64,000 nt of DNA from Rhizobium sp. BG4 (GTDB lineage: Bacteria > Pseudomonadota > Alphaproteobacteria > Rhizobiales > Rhizobiaceae): the NCBI RefSeq assembly GCF_016864575.1, contig NZ_CP044125.1, positions 3,950,001 through 4,014,000 on the forward strand, read 5' to 3'. The stretch's first letter is position 1, and each line of letters opens with the position of its first letter. A program made the translations under genes and the position numbers. Shown one piece after another: positions 1 to 7,857 of the stretch. The notes below the pieces were generated by a model. That model saw only the letters and a program-made list of their open reading frames with translations, searched no databases and was not told where the DNA came from.

Positions 1-939
1 GAGCGTCATGCCCTTGGCGATCGTCTCGGCTTTGCCGGCAACGACGAGCGCAGCAGCGGCATTGGCGAGCGCGACGTCGCGATAGGCATTCTTTGCACCG
101 CCGAGCACTTCGCGCAGTGCCGCCGCGTTGACGACACCATCTCCGCCCTTCAGGGCCGAGAGCGTGCAGGGCGATACGCCGAAATCGGCAGGAGACAGCT
201 CGAAGGTGCGGATTTTGCCGTTCTCAAGTGCTGCGACGCTGGTCTTGCCGGTCGTGGTGATTTCGTCCAGGCCATCGCCGTGGACGACCCAGACGCTTTC
301 GGAGCCCAGATCGCGCATGACTTCGGCGAGCGGCACCACCCATTGCGGCGCGAAGACACCGAGCAGCTGGCGGCGGACGCCGGCGGGATTCGTGAGCGGT
401 CCCAGCAGATTGAAGATCGTACGCGTACCGAGCTCGACGCGCGACGGGCCGACATGGCGCATCGCCGAGTGATGCTGCTGCGCGAACATGAAGCCGACAC
501 CGGCTTCCGCGATGCAGCGGCTGATCACCTCGGGGCTGATCTCCAGCTTGACGCCGAGTGCCGACAGGCTGTCCGACGCTCCGGATTTCGAGCTCAGGGC
601 GCGGTTGCCGTGCTTGGCGACCGGGACACCGGCACCGGCGACGATCAGCGCCGCCAGCGTCGAGATATTGTAGGTGCCGCTGCCGTCACCGCCGGTGCCG
701 ACGATGTCGATCGCATCATCGGGTGCGACGACGCGCAACATCTTGGAGCGCATCGTGGTGGCGGCGCCGACGATCTCGTCGACGGTTTCGCCGCGCACCC
801 TGAGGGCCATCAGGAAGCCGCCGATCTGCGAAGGCGTCGCCTGGCCCGACATCAGGATGTCGAAGGCCGCCTGGGCCTCCTCACGCGTCAGAGGCTCGCG
901 GCTCGCGGCCTTGGCCAGAAGCGGCTTCAGATCGGTCAT
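1..939 (-). CDS. trpD: Anthranilate phosphoribosyltransferase TrpD (3' end outside window)
   Basis: Transfers the phosphoribosyl group of PRPP to anthranilate, the second step of tryptophan synthesis from chorismate, in the cytosol. The 313 visible residues begin MTDLKPLLAK. The PRPP-binding motif GTGGDGSGTYN is at about residues 81-91 and the K-H-G-N-R segment at about 109-113, both typical of the family. Bacterial TrpD is usually about 340 residues, so roughly the last 25 lie beyond the left edge. The ATG follows an AGGAGC ribosome-binding site. It lies 15 bp downstream of ppiD on the same strand, so the two are probably co-transcribed. No defect is visible in the part present. Confidence 0.96.
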   Translation of the reverse strand, partial: MTDLKPLLAKAASREPLTREEAQAAFDILMSGQATPSQIGGFLMALRVRGETVDEIVGAATTMRSKMLRVVAPDDAIDIVGTGGDGSGTYNISTLAALIVAGAGVPVAKHGNRALSSKSGASDSLSALGVKLEISPEVISRCIAEAGVGFMFAQQHHSAMRHVGPSRVELGTRTIFNLLGPLTNPAGVRRQLLGVFAPQWVVPLAEVMRDLGSESVWVVHGDGLDEITTTGKTSVAALENGKIRTFELSPADFGVSPCTLSALKGGDGVVNAAALREVLGGAKNAYRDVALANAAAALVVAGKAETIAKGMTL

Positions 940-954
940 CAGCTCAAGCTCCTG

Positions 955-2844
955 CTAGCGGACGGCTGCCTGGTCGGCGAGCGTCTGGTTGATCGAGGCG
1001 CCGTACTGCGTCTGCAGAAGGGTCACCATCTGGTCGAGGATATCGTCACCGGCGGCATTGGCGACGGCGGCGATCTGCGCATCCTGGTTGGTCAGCGCGT
1101 CGGTCGTCGGGTCGTCGTTGACATTGGTGACCTTGAGCAGGATCTGCGTGCTCGGATCGGCGCCGACGGCACTGGCGACAGTGTCGGCCGGGCCGCTGAA
1201 GGCAGCGTTGACGGCGCGTCCGAGGACGGCATCATCTGTGCTGCGGGTCACGCCGGCCTTGCTTTCGACGGCGATGCCGAGCGGAGCAGCGATATCGGCC
1301 AGCGACTTGCCCTTCTGTGCTTCCTGCTTCAGCTCGTCGGCCTTCTTGGCAAGCTCGAGCTTCTGTTGCTCTGCCGTCCAGTCGGCGACGGCCTTGTCGC
1401 GCACTTCGGCGAGCGGGCGCTCGCGCTCCGGCGTCACTTCGCGAACATCGAACCAGACATAGCCGTCATTGCCGAGCGAAACGGCAACCGGCTGGGTGCC
1501 GACTTCAGTCTTGAAGGCTTCGCCGAGCAGCTGCTGCTTGGCCGGGATATCCTTGACCTCGTTGCCATCCTTGTCAGCGCCCGTGGCGTCGATCGCGTCG
1601 ATGAGGACGGCCTTGAGCTTCAGCTCCTTGGCAATGTCTTCGAGCGACTGGCCGGCGCTGCGCATATCCTCGATATGATCGTGGACATTGATGACTTCCT
1701 GCGAAGCGTTGACCAGCGCAAGCTGCTTGCGGATGTCTTCCTTGACCTCGTCGAGCGTCTTCGTCGTTTCCGGCTTGATATTGGTGATGCGCAGGATGAC
1801 CGGGCCGAAGGCGCCGTCGACTACAGGCGTCGTGCCGCCGCTCTTGGCAACGGCAAAGGCTGCGTCGGCAACGGACTGATCCGGAACCTTGTCTTTGGTG
1901 AAATCACCGAGCAGCACGTCCGTCGCCGTCTTGCCCTGGTCGGTGACCAGCTGGTCGAACGTCGTGCCGGTCTTCAGCGCGGCGAGAGCGGCGGCGGCCA
2001 GATCCTTGTTGGCGAAGGTCAGCTGTTCGATCGTACGGGTTTCGGGCGTGCGGAAGGTTTCCTTGCGCTTGTCGAAATCTTCGCGGATCTGCTCATCGGT
2101 GACCGTCGAGACATCGGCAATGTCGGCAGACTCGAGCTTGAGATAGGCGACCTTGCGGTATTCCGGCGCGCGGTAGCGGGTCTTTACGCCATCGAACCAC
2201 TTCGACAGAACGTCGTCGGCGGGTGCCTTGATCGGCTCGATATTGGCGTTGGTGAGCAGCAGGTAATCGATGTCGCGGCTTTCCTGGCGATAGACCTTGA
2301 GCGCATCGACCAGCGTCTTCGGGGCGGTGAAGCCATTCGAGACTGCATCGACGATCTGGCTGCGGACCGCGACCTTGCTGCGCTCGTTGATATAATCAGC
2401 TTCGCGGATACCGGCATTGCGCAGGCGCGAGGTGAAGAGCGTGCGGTCGAACTTGCCGCTGACATCCTTGAAGGCCGGATCGTCACCGATCAGCTGGGCG
2501 AGGCGATCTTCGGAGAGGCCGAGATTCATGTCTTCGGCGAGCTGGTCGAGCGAAGCGCCGGCAACGAGCTGGGCGATCGTCTGCTGCTCGACCCCGAAGG
2601 CCTTGGCCTGATCCGGCGTCAGGCGCATGCCGAACTGCTGGCTGAGGCTTGCCACCTGGCGCTGATAGGCGAGGCGGAACTCGTTGACGTCCACCTTCTG
2701 ATCACCAACGGTGACGACCGTCGTGCTGGAACCGCCGCTGATCAGCTCGCGGGATATGCCCCAGATGCCGAAGGAGGCGACCAGAAGAAGCATGAGGAGC
2801 TTGGCGACCCAGGTCTGGGCAGCTCTTCTCAGGATATGGAACAT
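955..2844 (-). CDS. ppiD: Membrane-anchored periplasmic peptidyl-prolyl isomerase, PpiD/SurA type
   Basis: A chaperone and prolyl isomerase thought to help fold outer-membrane and periplasmic proteins. The 629-residue protein has a short cytoplasmic N-terminus, one membrane segment at about residues 12-30 (rich in L, A, V and ending FGIWGIS), a SurA-N-like chaperone region to about residue 230, a parvulin-like region at roughly 240-370, and a long C-terminal region. This order matches PpiD of proteobacteria, which is also about 620-630 residues. It is the first gene of a leftward unit with trpD 15 bp downstream, an arrangement I believe is common in rhizobia. The family is clear. Whether the parvulin domain is catalytically active cannot be judged here. 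Confidence 0.9.
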   Translation of the reverse strand: MFHILRRAAQTWVAKLLMLLLVASFGIWGISRELISGGSSTTVVTVGDQKVDVNEFRLAYQRQVASLSQQFGMRLTPDQAKAFGVEQQTIAQLVAGASLDQLAEDMNLGLSEDRLAQLIGDDPAFKDVSGKFDRTLFTSRLRNAGIREADYINERSKVAVRSQIVDAVSNGFTAPKTLVDALKVYRQESRDIDYLLLTNANIEPIKAPADDVLSKWFDGVKTRYRAPEYRKVAYLKLESADIADVSTVTDEQIREDFDKRKETFRTPETRTIEQLTFANKDLAAAALAALKTGTTFDQLVTDQGKTATDVLLGDFTKDKVPDQSVADAAFAVAKSGGTTPVVDGAFGPVILRITNIKPETTKTLDEVKEDIRKQLALVNASQEVINVHDHIEDMRSAGQSLEDIAKELKLKAVLIDAIDATGADKDGNEVKDIPAKQQLLGEAFKTEVGTQPVAVSLGNDGYVWFDVREVTPERERPLAEVRDKAVADWTAEQQKLELAKKADELKQEAQKGKSLADIAAPLGIAVESKAGVTRSTDDAVLGRAVNAAFSGPADTVASAVGADPSTQILLKVTNVNDDPTTDALTNQDAQIAAVANAAGDDILDQMVTLLQTQYGASINQTLADQAAVR

Positions 2845-3007
2845 CGAAACGCAAACCTCGCATTATATTCCGCCCATTCACGGGCAAAGCTTTCGACGTT
2901 CCTTAGAGCAAAGCACGGCGGAATTGAAGCGTTATCGGACGAAAACATGACAGTGTCCGGAATGGATTTTGCTGGGCCGCCGCCGCCAACAAAAGCGCGC
3001 ATTGCCG

Positions 3008-3033
3008 GGAACCTTTCGCCGCCTCCATTCGTT
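3008..3033 (+). promoter_or_regulatory. EcfG-type general stress promoter (GGAAC-N17-CGTT)
   Basis: GGAAC at 3008-3012 and CGTT at 3030-3033 are separated by 17 bp, the pattern recognised by EcfG (the PhyR-NepR-EcfG pathway) in alphaproteobacteria. The -10 element is 31 bp before the ATG of the DUF883-like gene, a suitable distance. Two similar sites precede stress-type genes in the next 2 kb. Confidence 0.65.
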
Positions 3034-3064
3034 GTTGCGGCATCCGGAAAAATAGGAGCAGACA

Positions 3065-3346
3065 ATGGCCGAACTGAAAACCGCCTCAGCCCAATCCACA
3101 GCTGCGCGCGTCAAGGCGGAAGTCGCCGCCGATGACCTGTCCGCACAGGTAGCCGCGTTGCGCGAGGATCTGGCCCGCCTTTCCGAAAGCGTCGTGGCGC
3201 TGGGGCAGGGTGCAAAGACCGCCGTTGCCGACGAAGCTTCTGTGATGACGGAAAAGGTGCGCGACAAGGTGCGCGAGGAGCCGATCTTCGCTCTCGCCGT
3301 CACGGCCGGTATCGCCTATGTCTTCGGGCTGATGAGCCGTCGCTGA
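3065..3346 (+). CDS. Small ElaB/YqjD (DUF883)-like membrane-anchored protein
   Basis: A 93-residue protein with a soluble, Ala/Glu/Lys-rich helical N-terminal part (about residues 1-70, likely coiled coil) and one C-terminal membrane segment (FALAVTAGIAYVFGLM) ending in two arginines. This is the layout of ElaB/YqjD/DUF883 proteins, which in E. coli are stationary-phase inner-membrane proteins reported to bind ribosomes. The assignment rests on architecture and composition, not an alignment. The ATG follows an AGGAG site. An EcfG-type promoter lies just upstream and a bidirectional terminator just downstream, so it is a single-gene unit probably induced by general stress. An unrelated small helical membrane protein remains possible. 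Confidence 0.75.
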   Translation: MAELKTASAQSTAARVKAEVAADDLSAQVAALREDLARLSESVVALGQGAKTAVADEASVMTEKVRDKVREEPIFALAVTAGIAYVFGLMSRR

Positions 3347-3361
3347 TTGCCGACACCCAAC

Positions 3362-3393
3362 AAAAAAGCCGGGAGTGAAATCCCGGCTTTTTT
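3362..3393. terminator. Bidirectional intrinsic terminator
   Basis: A perfect inverted repeat (AAAAAAGCCGGGA, 6-nt loop, mirror arm) with an A run on the left and a T run on the right, between two convergent genes. It can serve both the DUF883-like gene and the GlsB-like gene. Confidence 0.9.
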
Positions 3394-3413
3394 CATGCGC
3401 ATTTTTCTTGGGA

Positions 3414-3668
3414 TCAGCGCCGGACCATCCGGCCGATGGCGATCAGCAGGCAGGCGCCGACGAAACCGGTGATGAGATAGCCGAGCCAGCCCGACAGCGG
3501 CTGCACATGCAGAAGCCCCAGAATGAAGTTGGCGACGATAGCGCCGACAATGCCCAGAATGATGTTCATGAACACGCCCATGTTGCTGCTCATGAACTTT
3601 TCGGCCAGCCAGCCGGCAAAGCCGCCGATGATGATTGCCGCAATCCAGCCTACGCCCTGATCTTCCAT
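3414..3668 (-). CDS. GlsB/YeaQ/YmgE family stress-response membrane protein
   Basis: An 84-residue, very hydrophobic protein with three predicted membrane segments (about residues 7-20, 32-52 and 60-80). It has the family hallmarks G-G-F-A-G-W-L-A near the N-terminus, N-I-I-L-G-I-V-G-A in the middle and G-x-x-x-G-A-C-L-L near the end. The family (transglycosylase-associated proteins, Pfam Transgly_assoc) is inner-membrane and stress-linked, but its biochemical role is unknown. The gene stands alone: a terminator follows it and a consensus EcfG promoter precedes it by 33 bp. A GGAGGG-type ribosome-binding site lies before the ATG. Confidence 0.92.
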   Translation of the reverse strand: MEDQGVGWIAAIIIGGFAGWLAEKFMSSNMGVFMNIILGIVGAIVANFILGLLHVQPLSGWLGYLITGFVGACLLIAIGRMVRR

Positions 3669-3700
3669 AGTGATTTCCCTCCGAGAAAAACAACGAAATG

Positions 3701-3725
3701 AACGCGGAAACTGCAGAAAGGTTCC
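3701..3725 (-). promoter_or_regulatory. EcfG-type general stress promoter (GGAAC-N16-CGTT), perfect consensus
   Basis: On the minus strand GGAAC (3725-3721) and CGTT (3704-3701) are separated by 16 bp, an exact match to the alphaproteobacterial EcfG consensus. It ends 33 bp before the start codon of the GlsB/YeaQ-like gene. Confidence 0.75.
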
Positions 3726-3732
3726 CCGATTC

Positions 3733-3849
3733 TCAGGGCTGAAGCAATGTCACCGGCATATGCATCGCATGGCTGACCAGCTGAAACAGCAGGCCCGACA
3801 GGGCAAGCGCCGCAAAACCCAGCGGCATGATCAAACTCTTACCGGACAT
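3733..3849 (-). CDS. 38-residue predicted membrane peptide
   Basis: A short reading frame, MSGKSLIMPLGF followed by a hydrophobic stretch (AALALSGLLFQLV) and a short polar tail. I chose the ATG at 3849 because a strong ribosome-binding site (GGGAGAGAG) sits 5-6 nt upstream. The frame stays open further upstream to 3930, but that extension is not hydrophobic and has no such site. One membrane segment with the N-terminus inside is likely. I do not recognise a family. It lies upstream of the GlsB-like gene on the same strand but is separated from it by that gene's own stress promoter. Confidence 0.55.
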   Translation of the reverse strand: MSGKSLIMPLGFAALALSGLLFQLVSHAMHMPVTLLQP

Positions 3850-4062
3850 TTTTACTCTCTCCCATTTGACGTTCGAGAATAAATCATCGGGTAAGCACGG
3901 CAAGCCAAATATTAACGGATGGTTAAGCATAAAATTTGAATGAAACGGCTGAGAAGAAACCAGTTTTTACTTCGCCACGTAAATTATTCCAGGCTGCAAA
4001 ATTAACGTGCCATTAAAGCATATTAGTGATCATCGATACACAGCAACCGACGGGAGACTCAG

Positions 4063-4218
4063 ATGCGTCATTCACACCTTATGGAACACCTGGAAGCAGC
4101 CCGCAAAATCGCCGAGGCCGACAACGAACTGTTCGTCGCCTACCTGATCAAGATGGCGAAAGAGGCTGTGCGCAAGCAGGATAAGGGCGTAAAGCCCAAG
4201 GAAGCCGTCGCCGCCTAA
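4063..4218 (+). CDS. Conserved-looking 51-residue hypothetical protein
   Basis: A short helical, charged protein beginning MRHSHLMEHLEAARKIAE and ending in a Lys- and Ala-rich tail. There is no signal peptide or membrane segment, and it is probably cytosolic. The ATG follows a CGGGAGAC ribosome-binding site. A long AT-rich stretch (3931-4062), typical of a promoter region, lies upstream, and a stem-loop lies 40 bp downstream. Composition and third-position GC look like real coding sequence. I recall similar short proteins in rhizobial genomes but cannot name a function. Confidence 0.65.
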   Translation: MRHSHLMEHLEAARKIAEADNELFVAYLIKMAKEAVRKQDKGVKPKEAVAA

Positions 4219-4258
4219 GACCCGGACGGCACTTCAGCCTCAACGCGCGACATTCTGA

Positions 4259-4280
4259 CGGCCAATCAGCAAATTGGCCG
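4259..4280 (+). terminator. Stem-loop after the 51-residue gene
   Basis: An 8-bp perfect stem (CGGCCAAT, loop CAGCAA, ATTGGCCG). No T run follows, so it is a weak terminator or an RNA-stabilising hairpin. The rest of 4281-4433 shows no convincing gene. Confidence 0.4.
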
Positions 4281-4433
4281 CCATAGTCCACCGTTAGAGT
4301 GGTTTTCGCTCCGTTTCGGACTATCACGGCGCCTCGACTTTGTGTTGTACGACAACCATAGCGGGCCGCAGCCGAGAGCGACTTGGATGCCAACTGCGGT
4401 CACGTGACAGGCACCCAGACGCGCGCAACGGCT

Positions 4434-4796
4434 TTACTGTGCGCACGCGGCCGAATTGTCCGGGCTCACGACATTGCCTGATGGACCGGTATTGCCGCTT
4501 GCATTTGCCTGCGGCTCACGGCGGCAGTCGTTTGAATCACCGTTCGAGCCGGAATTTCCGCTATTGATCGTGCTGTTCGTCGTGTTCGGATCGACGATCG
4601 CGGGATTGCTGTTGGTCGTCCCGTTCGTGCCGCCGCTTCCATTGCCGCTCATGCTGCCGGACCCCGACATCGTCCCGGTCCCCGATCCGCTTCCCGCTGC
4701 ACTACCACCCGAAGAACCGCCGCTGGACGACTGGGCGAGGGCGGATGTTGCCAGCCCGAGAGACAGCAGGGATACGGCAGCTATTTTCACAAACAT
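4434..4796 (-). CDS. Secreted Gly/Ser/Asn-rich low-complexity protein
   Basis: A 120-residue protein with a clear Sec signal peptide (MFVKIAAVSLLSLGLATSALA, cut after ALA). The mature part is almost entirely Gly, Ser, Asn and Thr, with a few Asp and Pro residues and two Cys near the C-terminus (one in D-C-R-R-E-P, one near the end), probably disordered in the periplasm or outside the cell. I chose the ATG at 4796 because AAGGAGG lies 6 nt upstream and it starts the signal peptide exactly. An EcfG-like promoter 34 bp upstream suggests induction by general stress. No domain is recognisable. It stands alone next to tRNA-Ser. Confidence 0.75.
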   Translation of the reverse strand: MFVKIAAVSLLSLGLATSALAQSSSGGSSGGSAAGSGSGTGTMSGSGSMSGNGSGGTNGTTNSNPAIVDPNTTNSTINSGNSGSNGDSNDCRREPQANASGNTGPSGNVVSPDNSAACAQ

Positions 4797-4829
4797 GATT
4801 TCCTCCTTCATCAGCGTTGAAGAAGACCC

Positions 4830-4854
4830 AACCGCCTGCCACGTCCTATGTTCC
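4830..4854 (-). promoter_or_regulatory. EcfG-like promoter (GGAAC-N16-GGTT)
   Basis: On the minus strand GGAAC (4854-4850) is followed after 16 bp by GGTT (4833-4830), one mismatch from CGTT. It lies 34 bp before the ATG of the secreted Gly/Ser-rich protein, the same geometry as the other two sites in this cluster. Confidence 0.55.
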
Positions 4855-4946
4855 CATTTTTCCGGTACGGGCGATCCCGCCGCTGCAGAGTTTTTTGGGT
4901 CCAGCCCTTGCATTGACGCGCGCCTTTGCGTCATAAGGCGCGGAAC

Positions 4947-5036
4947 GGAAGAGTGTCCGAGTGGTTTAAGGAACCGGTCTTGAAAACCGGCGTGCGGGAA
5001 ACCGTACCGTGGGTTCGAATCCCACCTCTTCCGCCA
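4947..5036 (+). tRNA. tRNA-Ser (anticodon UGA)
   Basis: A 90-nt class II tRNA with a long variable arm. The acceptor stem pairs GGAAGAG with CTCTTCC, a T-arm TTCGAAT follows, and the encoded CCA is at 5034-5036. The anticodon loop carries TGA at 4981-4983, flanked by a CCGGT/ACCGG stem. It reads UCA-type serine codons. Confidence 0.97.
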
Positions 5037-5102
5037 ATTCCAATTAGAGTGACGATCAAACAGAGCTCATCGTGTACCACGGCTCATGGCTTGCCGCAAC
5101 AC

Positions 5103-7571
5103 TCACCACTTCATCGTTGCGTCTTCCAGGCCGAATTCATGGCTGTAGGGCGTTTCGCCACGGATCGTGGCTTCGATCAACCTTTTCAGGCCGACGCGCT
5201 TTAGATCCAGCATTCTTGTGACGACAGTGTCTTGAGCCCCGAAGTAGCCGAGCAATGCGCTCTCCTGCTCCGTCAGATGCACCGCTTTAGAACCACACCT
5301 GAAGCCAACGCAAAGCCTGCCGCTAAGTAGCGGCCGGATGGGATTTTCGGCGGCTAGTTCAGAACTCAGGACCTTGCCGCCATTGAGTTCGAGCTCCAAT
5401 GTCCCGGTGCGATAGTTGCGGGGGCCGATTATTGTTGCGGTTGCGGTATCGGCAAAAGCGATCGTCATGTTGTCGCGTTTTCCGGATGTCGTCTTTATCT
5501 TCGCCAACTCGCCTCGACCGACCAGCGCCCTTGCGAGCGCGGCGGCATGATAGCGGTAACCTGAACGTTGCATCCGAACTGCCCGAACCGGCTCACTCGG
5601 CAGTGCATCGATCCACGGAAGCAAAACAGAATCCTCGCCAAGTACGGCCTGCCTGAATTTGGCAAGCTCCGATTTTATCCGGGGGGTGTCTACAGCTGGT
5701 GTATCGATGATCAGCGAGATGTGTCGGACCGACGATTTTGTGACTTGGGCGAGAACCCGCTCCAACTGCGCCGGCGGGACGGCGATGTAGACGAGCGTGG
5801 CCTGCTGCAGTTGATCGGCGGTGAGAGATTCGAGCGAGGCGGTCTCATAGCACTCGCGCTCACCGAAAACCGCATTGAGACCCGTCGAATAGACCTTGTC
5901 GATCTCGATGCTTTCGATGGCCTCAAGAGCAGGTATGACATCTTCCCGGACACGGCGGCCGGCACCGATGACGATCGCGTGATCGGTTTTATCTCTTGCG
6001 GCAACAACCTTCCTCCGAGGCATATCGGGAACGAGATGTCGCGCCAGCCGGATCGATAGCGCAATCACCGTCATTGTCGGATTTGCGCTTCCCCCTGTCG
6101 GGAAGACCATACCGCCGGCAAGAAAGAGATTATCGACACTATGGACGCGCAGATTCGTGTCGACGACCGAAGTCTGTGGATCATGCCCCATGGCTGCCCC
6201 GCCGAGATGATGGCTCGCGTCATTGCGCAAGAGGCCCGCGAGGTCTGGCTCGACAGTCAACTCTCCGATACCAGCAGCCTGCAGCGCGACGCGCGCCTGC
6301 TCAGCCAGGCGCGCCACCGCTCGGACGTCCTCATCCGTGATGTCGTGCTTGACGAAAGCGATCGGCGTACCGAGCTGATCCGCCACCTCGGGCAAAACAG
6401 TGACGTACGAGGCATCGCTCGGGCGCATCTCCATGAAGCAACGGACGCGTGCCCATCTGAACGTCTTTTGGCGCTTGCTCAGAAGTCTCGCTGCTATCCG
6501 CTGGACGGTTTGCAGAATCCCGGGGAGATTTGCGAGGCCTGCAGCATGTTTGCCGGCGGCCGCAAATTGGCGTTTGCGCAGCGACGCCGTGAAGGCCCGC
6601 AGCGTTTGGCTCAGCTGTTTTGCCTCCGGGTAGGCGCCGATAGAACTGGGTTCGAAGCGCAGATAGGGATTGAGAAGCCCTTCGTTTTCCTGAACCTCAT
6701 CGCTCAGACGAAGCCCGACGTAGCCTGTATAGCCGCGGTCGCCTACCTGAAAGAAATCATGTGACTTTGGCAGCGGCTGATTGAACGTCACACGTCCAAT
6801 ATAGCCCTTCGGGTGATTCATGAAGCCGCGGCCGAGGCGGCCAAAATTGTCTGGGATGCCAGAGTTTTTCAGTATCCTGATGGCCTCGATCGCCGATGTC
6901 GCCAGGACGAATCGCTTGGCCTGGATGCGGATCTTCGTGCCGCTGTCGGTCGCACAGTTTGCGCCCACGACATGTGCCAACTCTTGCTGGCCCGAACCGA
7001 GCGCCAACGAGGTAACGGTCGCGCCATAAACCAGGTCAAAGCCTTCTGACAAAAAGGCATGCGCGTAACGCCTGCCGAAGCGGGTTACCGGCTCCTGCGT
7101 CTTGAAGATCTTGCCATCAACGCCCGGAAGCGCGGGCAGGCGATGCTCGACATTGTTGCTCCAAGGCTCACCGAACCTGTTGCGTGATGGAATCTTGTAA
7201 CGATATCCAACCTCGTCGGAGCCCGAATAAAGCTCATCGTGAGAAATAGGCCAACCGGGGTGCAATCCTGGCCGGTCTTTCAGATCAATCTCGTCCAGCG
7301 GGGCGATGAAACCGGACCAGGTCTGCGAGGAGCCGCCAATCGATCGGACGCGGGAATCGGATCTGACCTCTATACCCTCGGATCGGATGGCACCAAGGTC
7401 GTCTCGCTCGCCTGCGGCTTCACTGCCACTTTCGAGCACGCAGATCCGCAAGCCCGAATACTTGAGCTCGAGGGCGACGGTCATACCCGCCGGCCCGCTT
7501 CCTATGATGCACAGATCATATGCTTCTGATGAACCCGGCTGTATGTCAGTCGCAGGAATAATCACGATCAA
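5103..7571 (-). CDS. Fusion protein: GMC-type FAD oxidoreductase plus Gfo/Idh/MocA-like Rossmann domain
   Basis: 822 residues with two enzyme-like halves. Residues 1 to about 515 form a GMC-superfamily flavoprotein: dinucleotide-binding motif CIIGSGPAG (21-29), a G-G-S-S-Q-T-W-S segment near 100, the active-site-like S-H-H-L-G-G at 453-458 and the C-terminal D-N-L-F-L-A-G-G and G-G-S-A-N-P-T-M-T motifs (493-501). Residues 527-822 begin with a second nucleotide-binding motif (AIVIGAGRR) and then V-Y-I-A-V-P-P, as in Gfo/Idh/MocA NAD(P)-dependent sugar dehydrogenases, though the canonical E-K-P is not seen. Two coupled redox steps on one sugar-like substrate is an inference. The gene stands alone between tRNA-Ser and rlpA. 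The start is TTG, or GTG two codons later, with no clear ribosome-binding site, so the start is uncertain. Confidence 0.85.
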   Translation of the reverse strand: MIVIIPATDIQPGSSEAYDLCIIGSGPAGMTVALELKYSGLRICVLESGSEAAGERDDLGAIRSEGIEVRSDSRVRSIGGSSQTWSGFIAPLDEIDLKDRPGLHPGWPISHDELYSGSDEVGYRYKIPSRNRFGEPWSNNVEHRLPALPGVDGKIFKTQEPVTRFGRRYAHAFLSEGFDLVYGATVTSLALGSGQQELAHVVGANCATDSGTKIRIQAKRFVLATSAIEAIRILKNSGIPDNFGRLGRGFMNHPKGYIGRVTFNQPLPKSHDFFQVGDRGYTGYVGLRLSDEVQENEGLLNPYLRFEPSSIGAYPEAKQLSQTLRAFTASLRKRQFAAAGKHAAGLANLPGILQTVQRIAARLLSKRQKTFRWARVRCFMEMRPSDASYVTVLPEVADQLGTPIAFVKHDITDEDVRAVARLAEQARVALQAAGIGELTVEPDLAGLLRNDASHHLGGAAMGHDPQTSVVDTNLRVHSVDNLFLAGGMVFPTGGSANPTMTVIALSIRLARHLVPDMPRRKVVAARDKTDHAIVIGAGRRVREDVIPALEAIESIEIDKVYSTGLNAVFGERECYETASLESLTADQLQQATLVYIAVPPAQLERVLAQVTKSSVRHISLIIDTPAVDTPRIKSELAKFRQAVLGEDSVLLPWIDALPSEPVRAVRMQRSGYRYHAAALARALVGRGELAKIKTTSGKRDNMTIAFADTATATIIGPRNYRTGTLELELNGGKVLSSELAAENPIRPLLSGRLCVGFRCGSKAVHLTEQESALLGYFGAQDTVVTRMLDLKRVGLKRLIEATIRGETPYSHEFGLEDATMKW

Positions 7572-7684
7572 ATCTTATGTTCGTTGAGATTGCTCTGGGA
7601 TTTATCTGACTGTTGATTAAATGAAAACCGGAGAAGCGAGGCCGTTATTCGGCTCGCATTAAGCGAGCTTGAGACACCTTTAAT

Positions 7685-7699
7685 TTAACCCTTCATAAA
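7685..7699 (+). promoter_or_regulatory. Possible CtrA-like site upstream of rlpA
   Basis: TTAA-N7-TAAA is one mismatch from the CtrA consensus TTAA-N7-TTAA. A half-site TTAACCAT is at 7825-7832. The whole 7590-7857 gap is AT-rich and gene-free, so it probably holds the promoters for rlpA. AT-rich DNA yields such matches easily. Confidence 0.25.
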
Positions 7700-7857
7700 C
7701 CATAACCATTAAAATTACGGCTATCGCTGCGATATTGTTCGCAAATTCGGCACATTGGCCACACAATTAAAGTCTCGTTAGGTGCAGGGGCGTAGGCAGG
7801 GTTGGTCCGATTTAGGGCACTTGCTTAACCATAACGATCTTTGGCGGCGTGGGACAG

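Noticed and set aside
280..3135. 951-residue open frame on the + strand across trpD and ppiD
   Set aside because: It is the mirror of ppiD and trpD coding sequence in a high-GC genome. Its translation is rich in Arg, Asp, Gly and Leu with no known domain, while both minus-strand genes are clear family members.
5037..7848. Genomic island with a direct repeat of the tRNA-Ser 3' end
   Set aside because: I looked for a second copy of the T-arm and acceptor sequence downstream to 7.8 kb and did not see one. There is no integrase gene, so integration at the tRNA is not supported beyond location.
7590..7857. Confident CtrA control of rlpA
   Set aside because: Only one near-match and one half-site were found in AT-rich DNA, where such matches are expected by chance. 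I kept it as a low-confidence site only.
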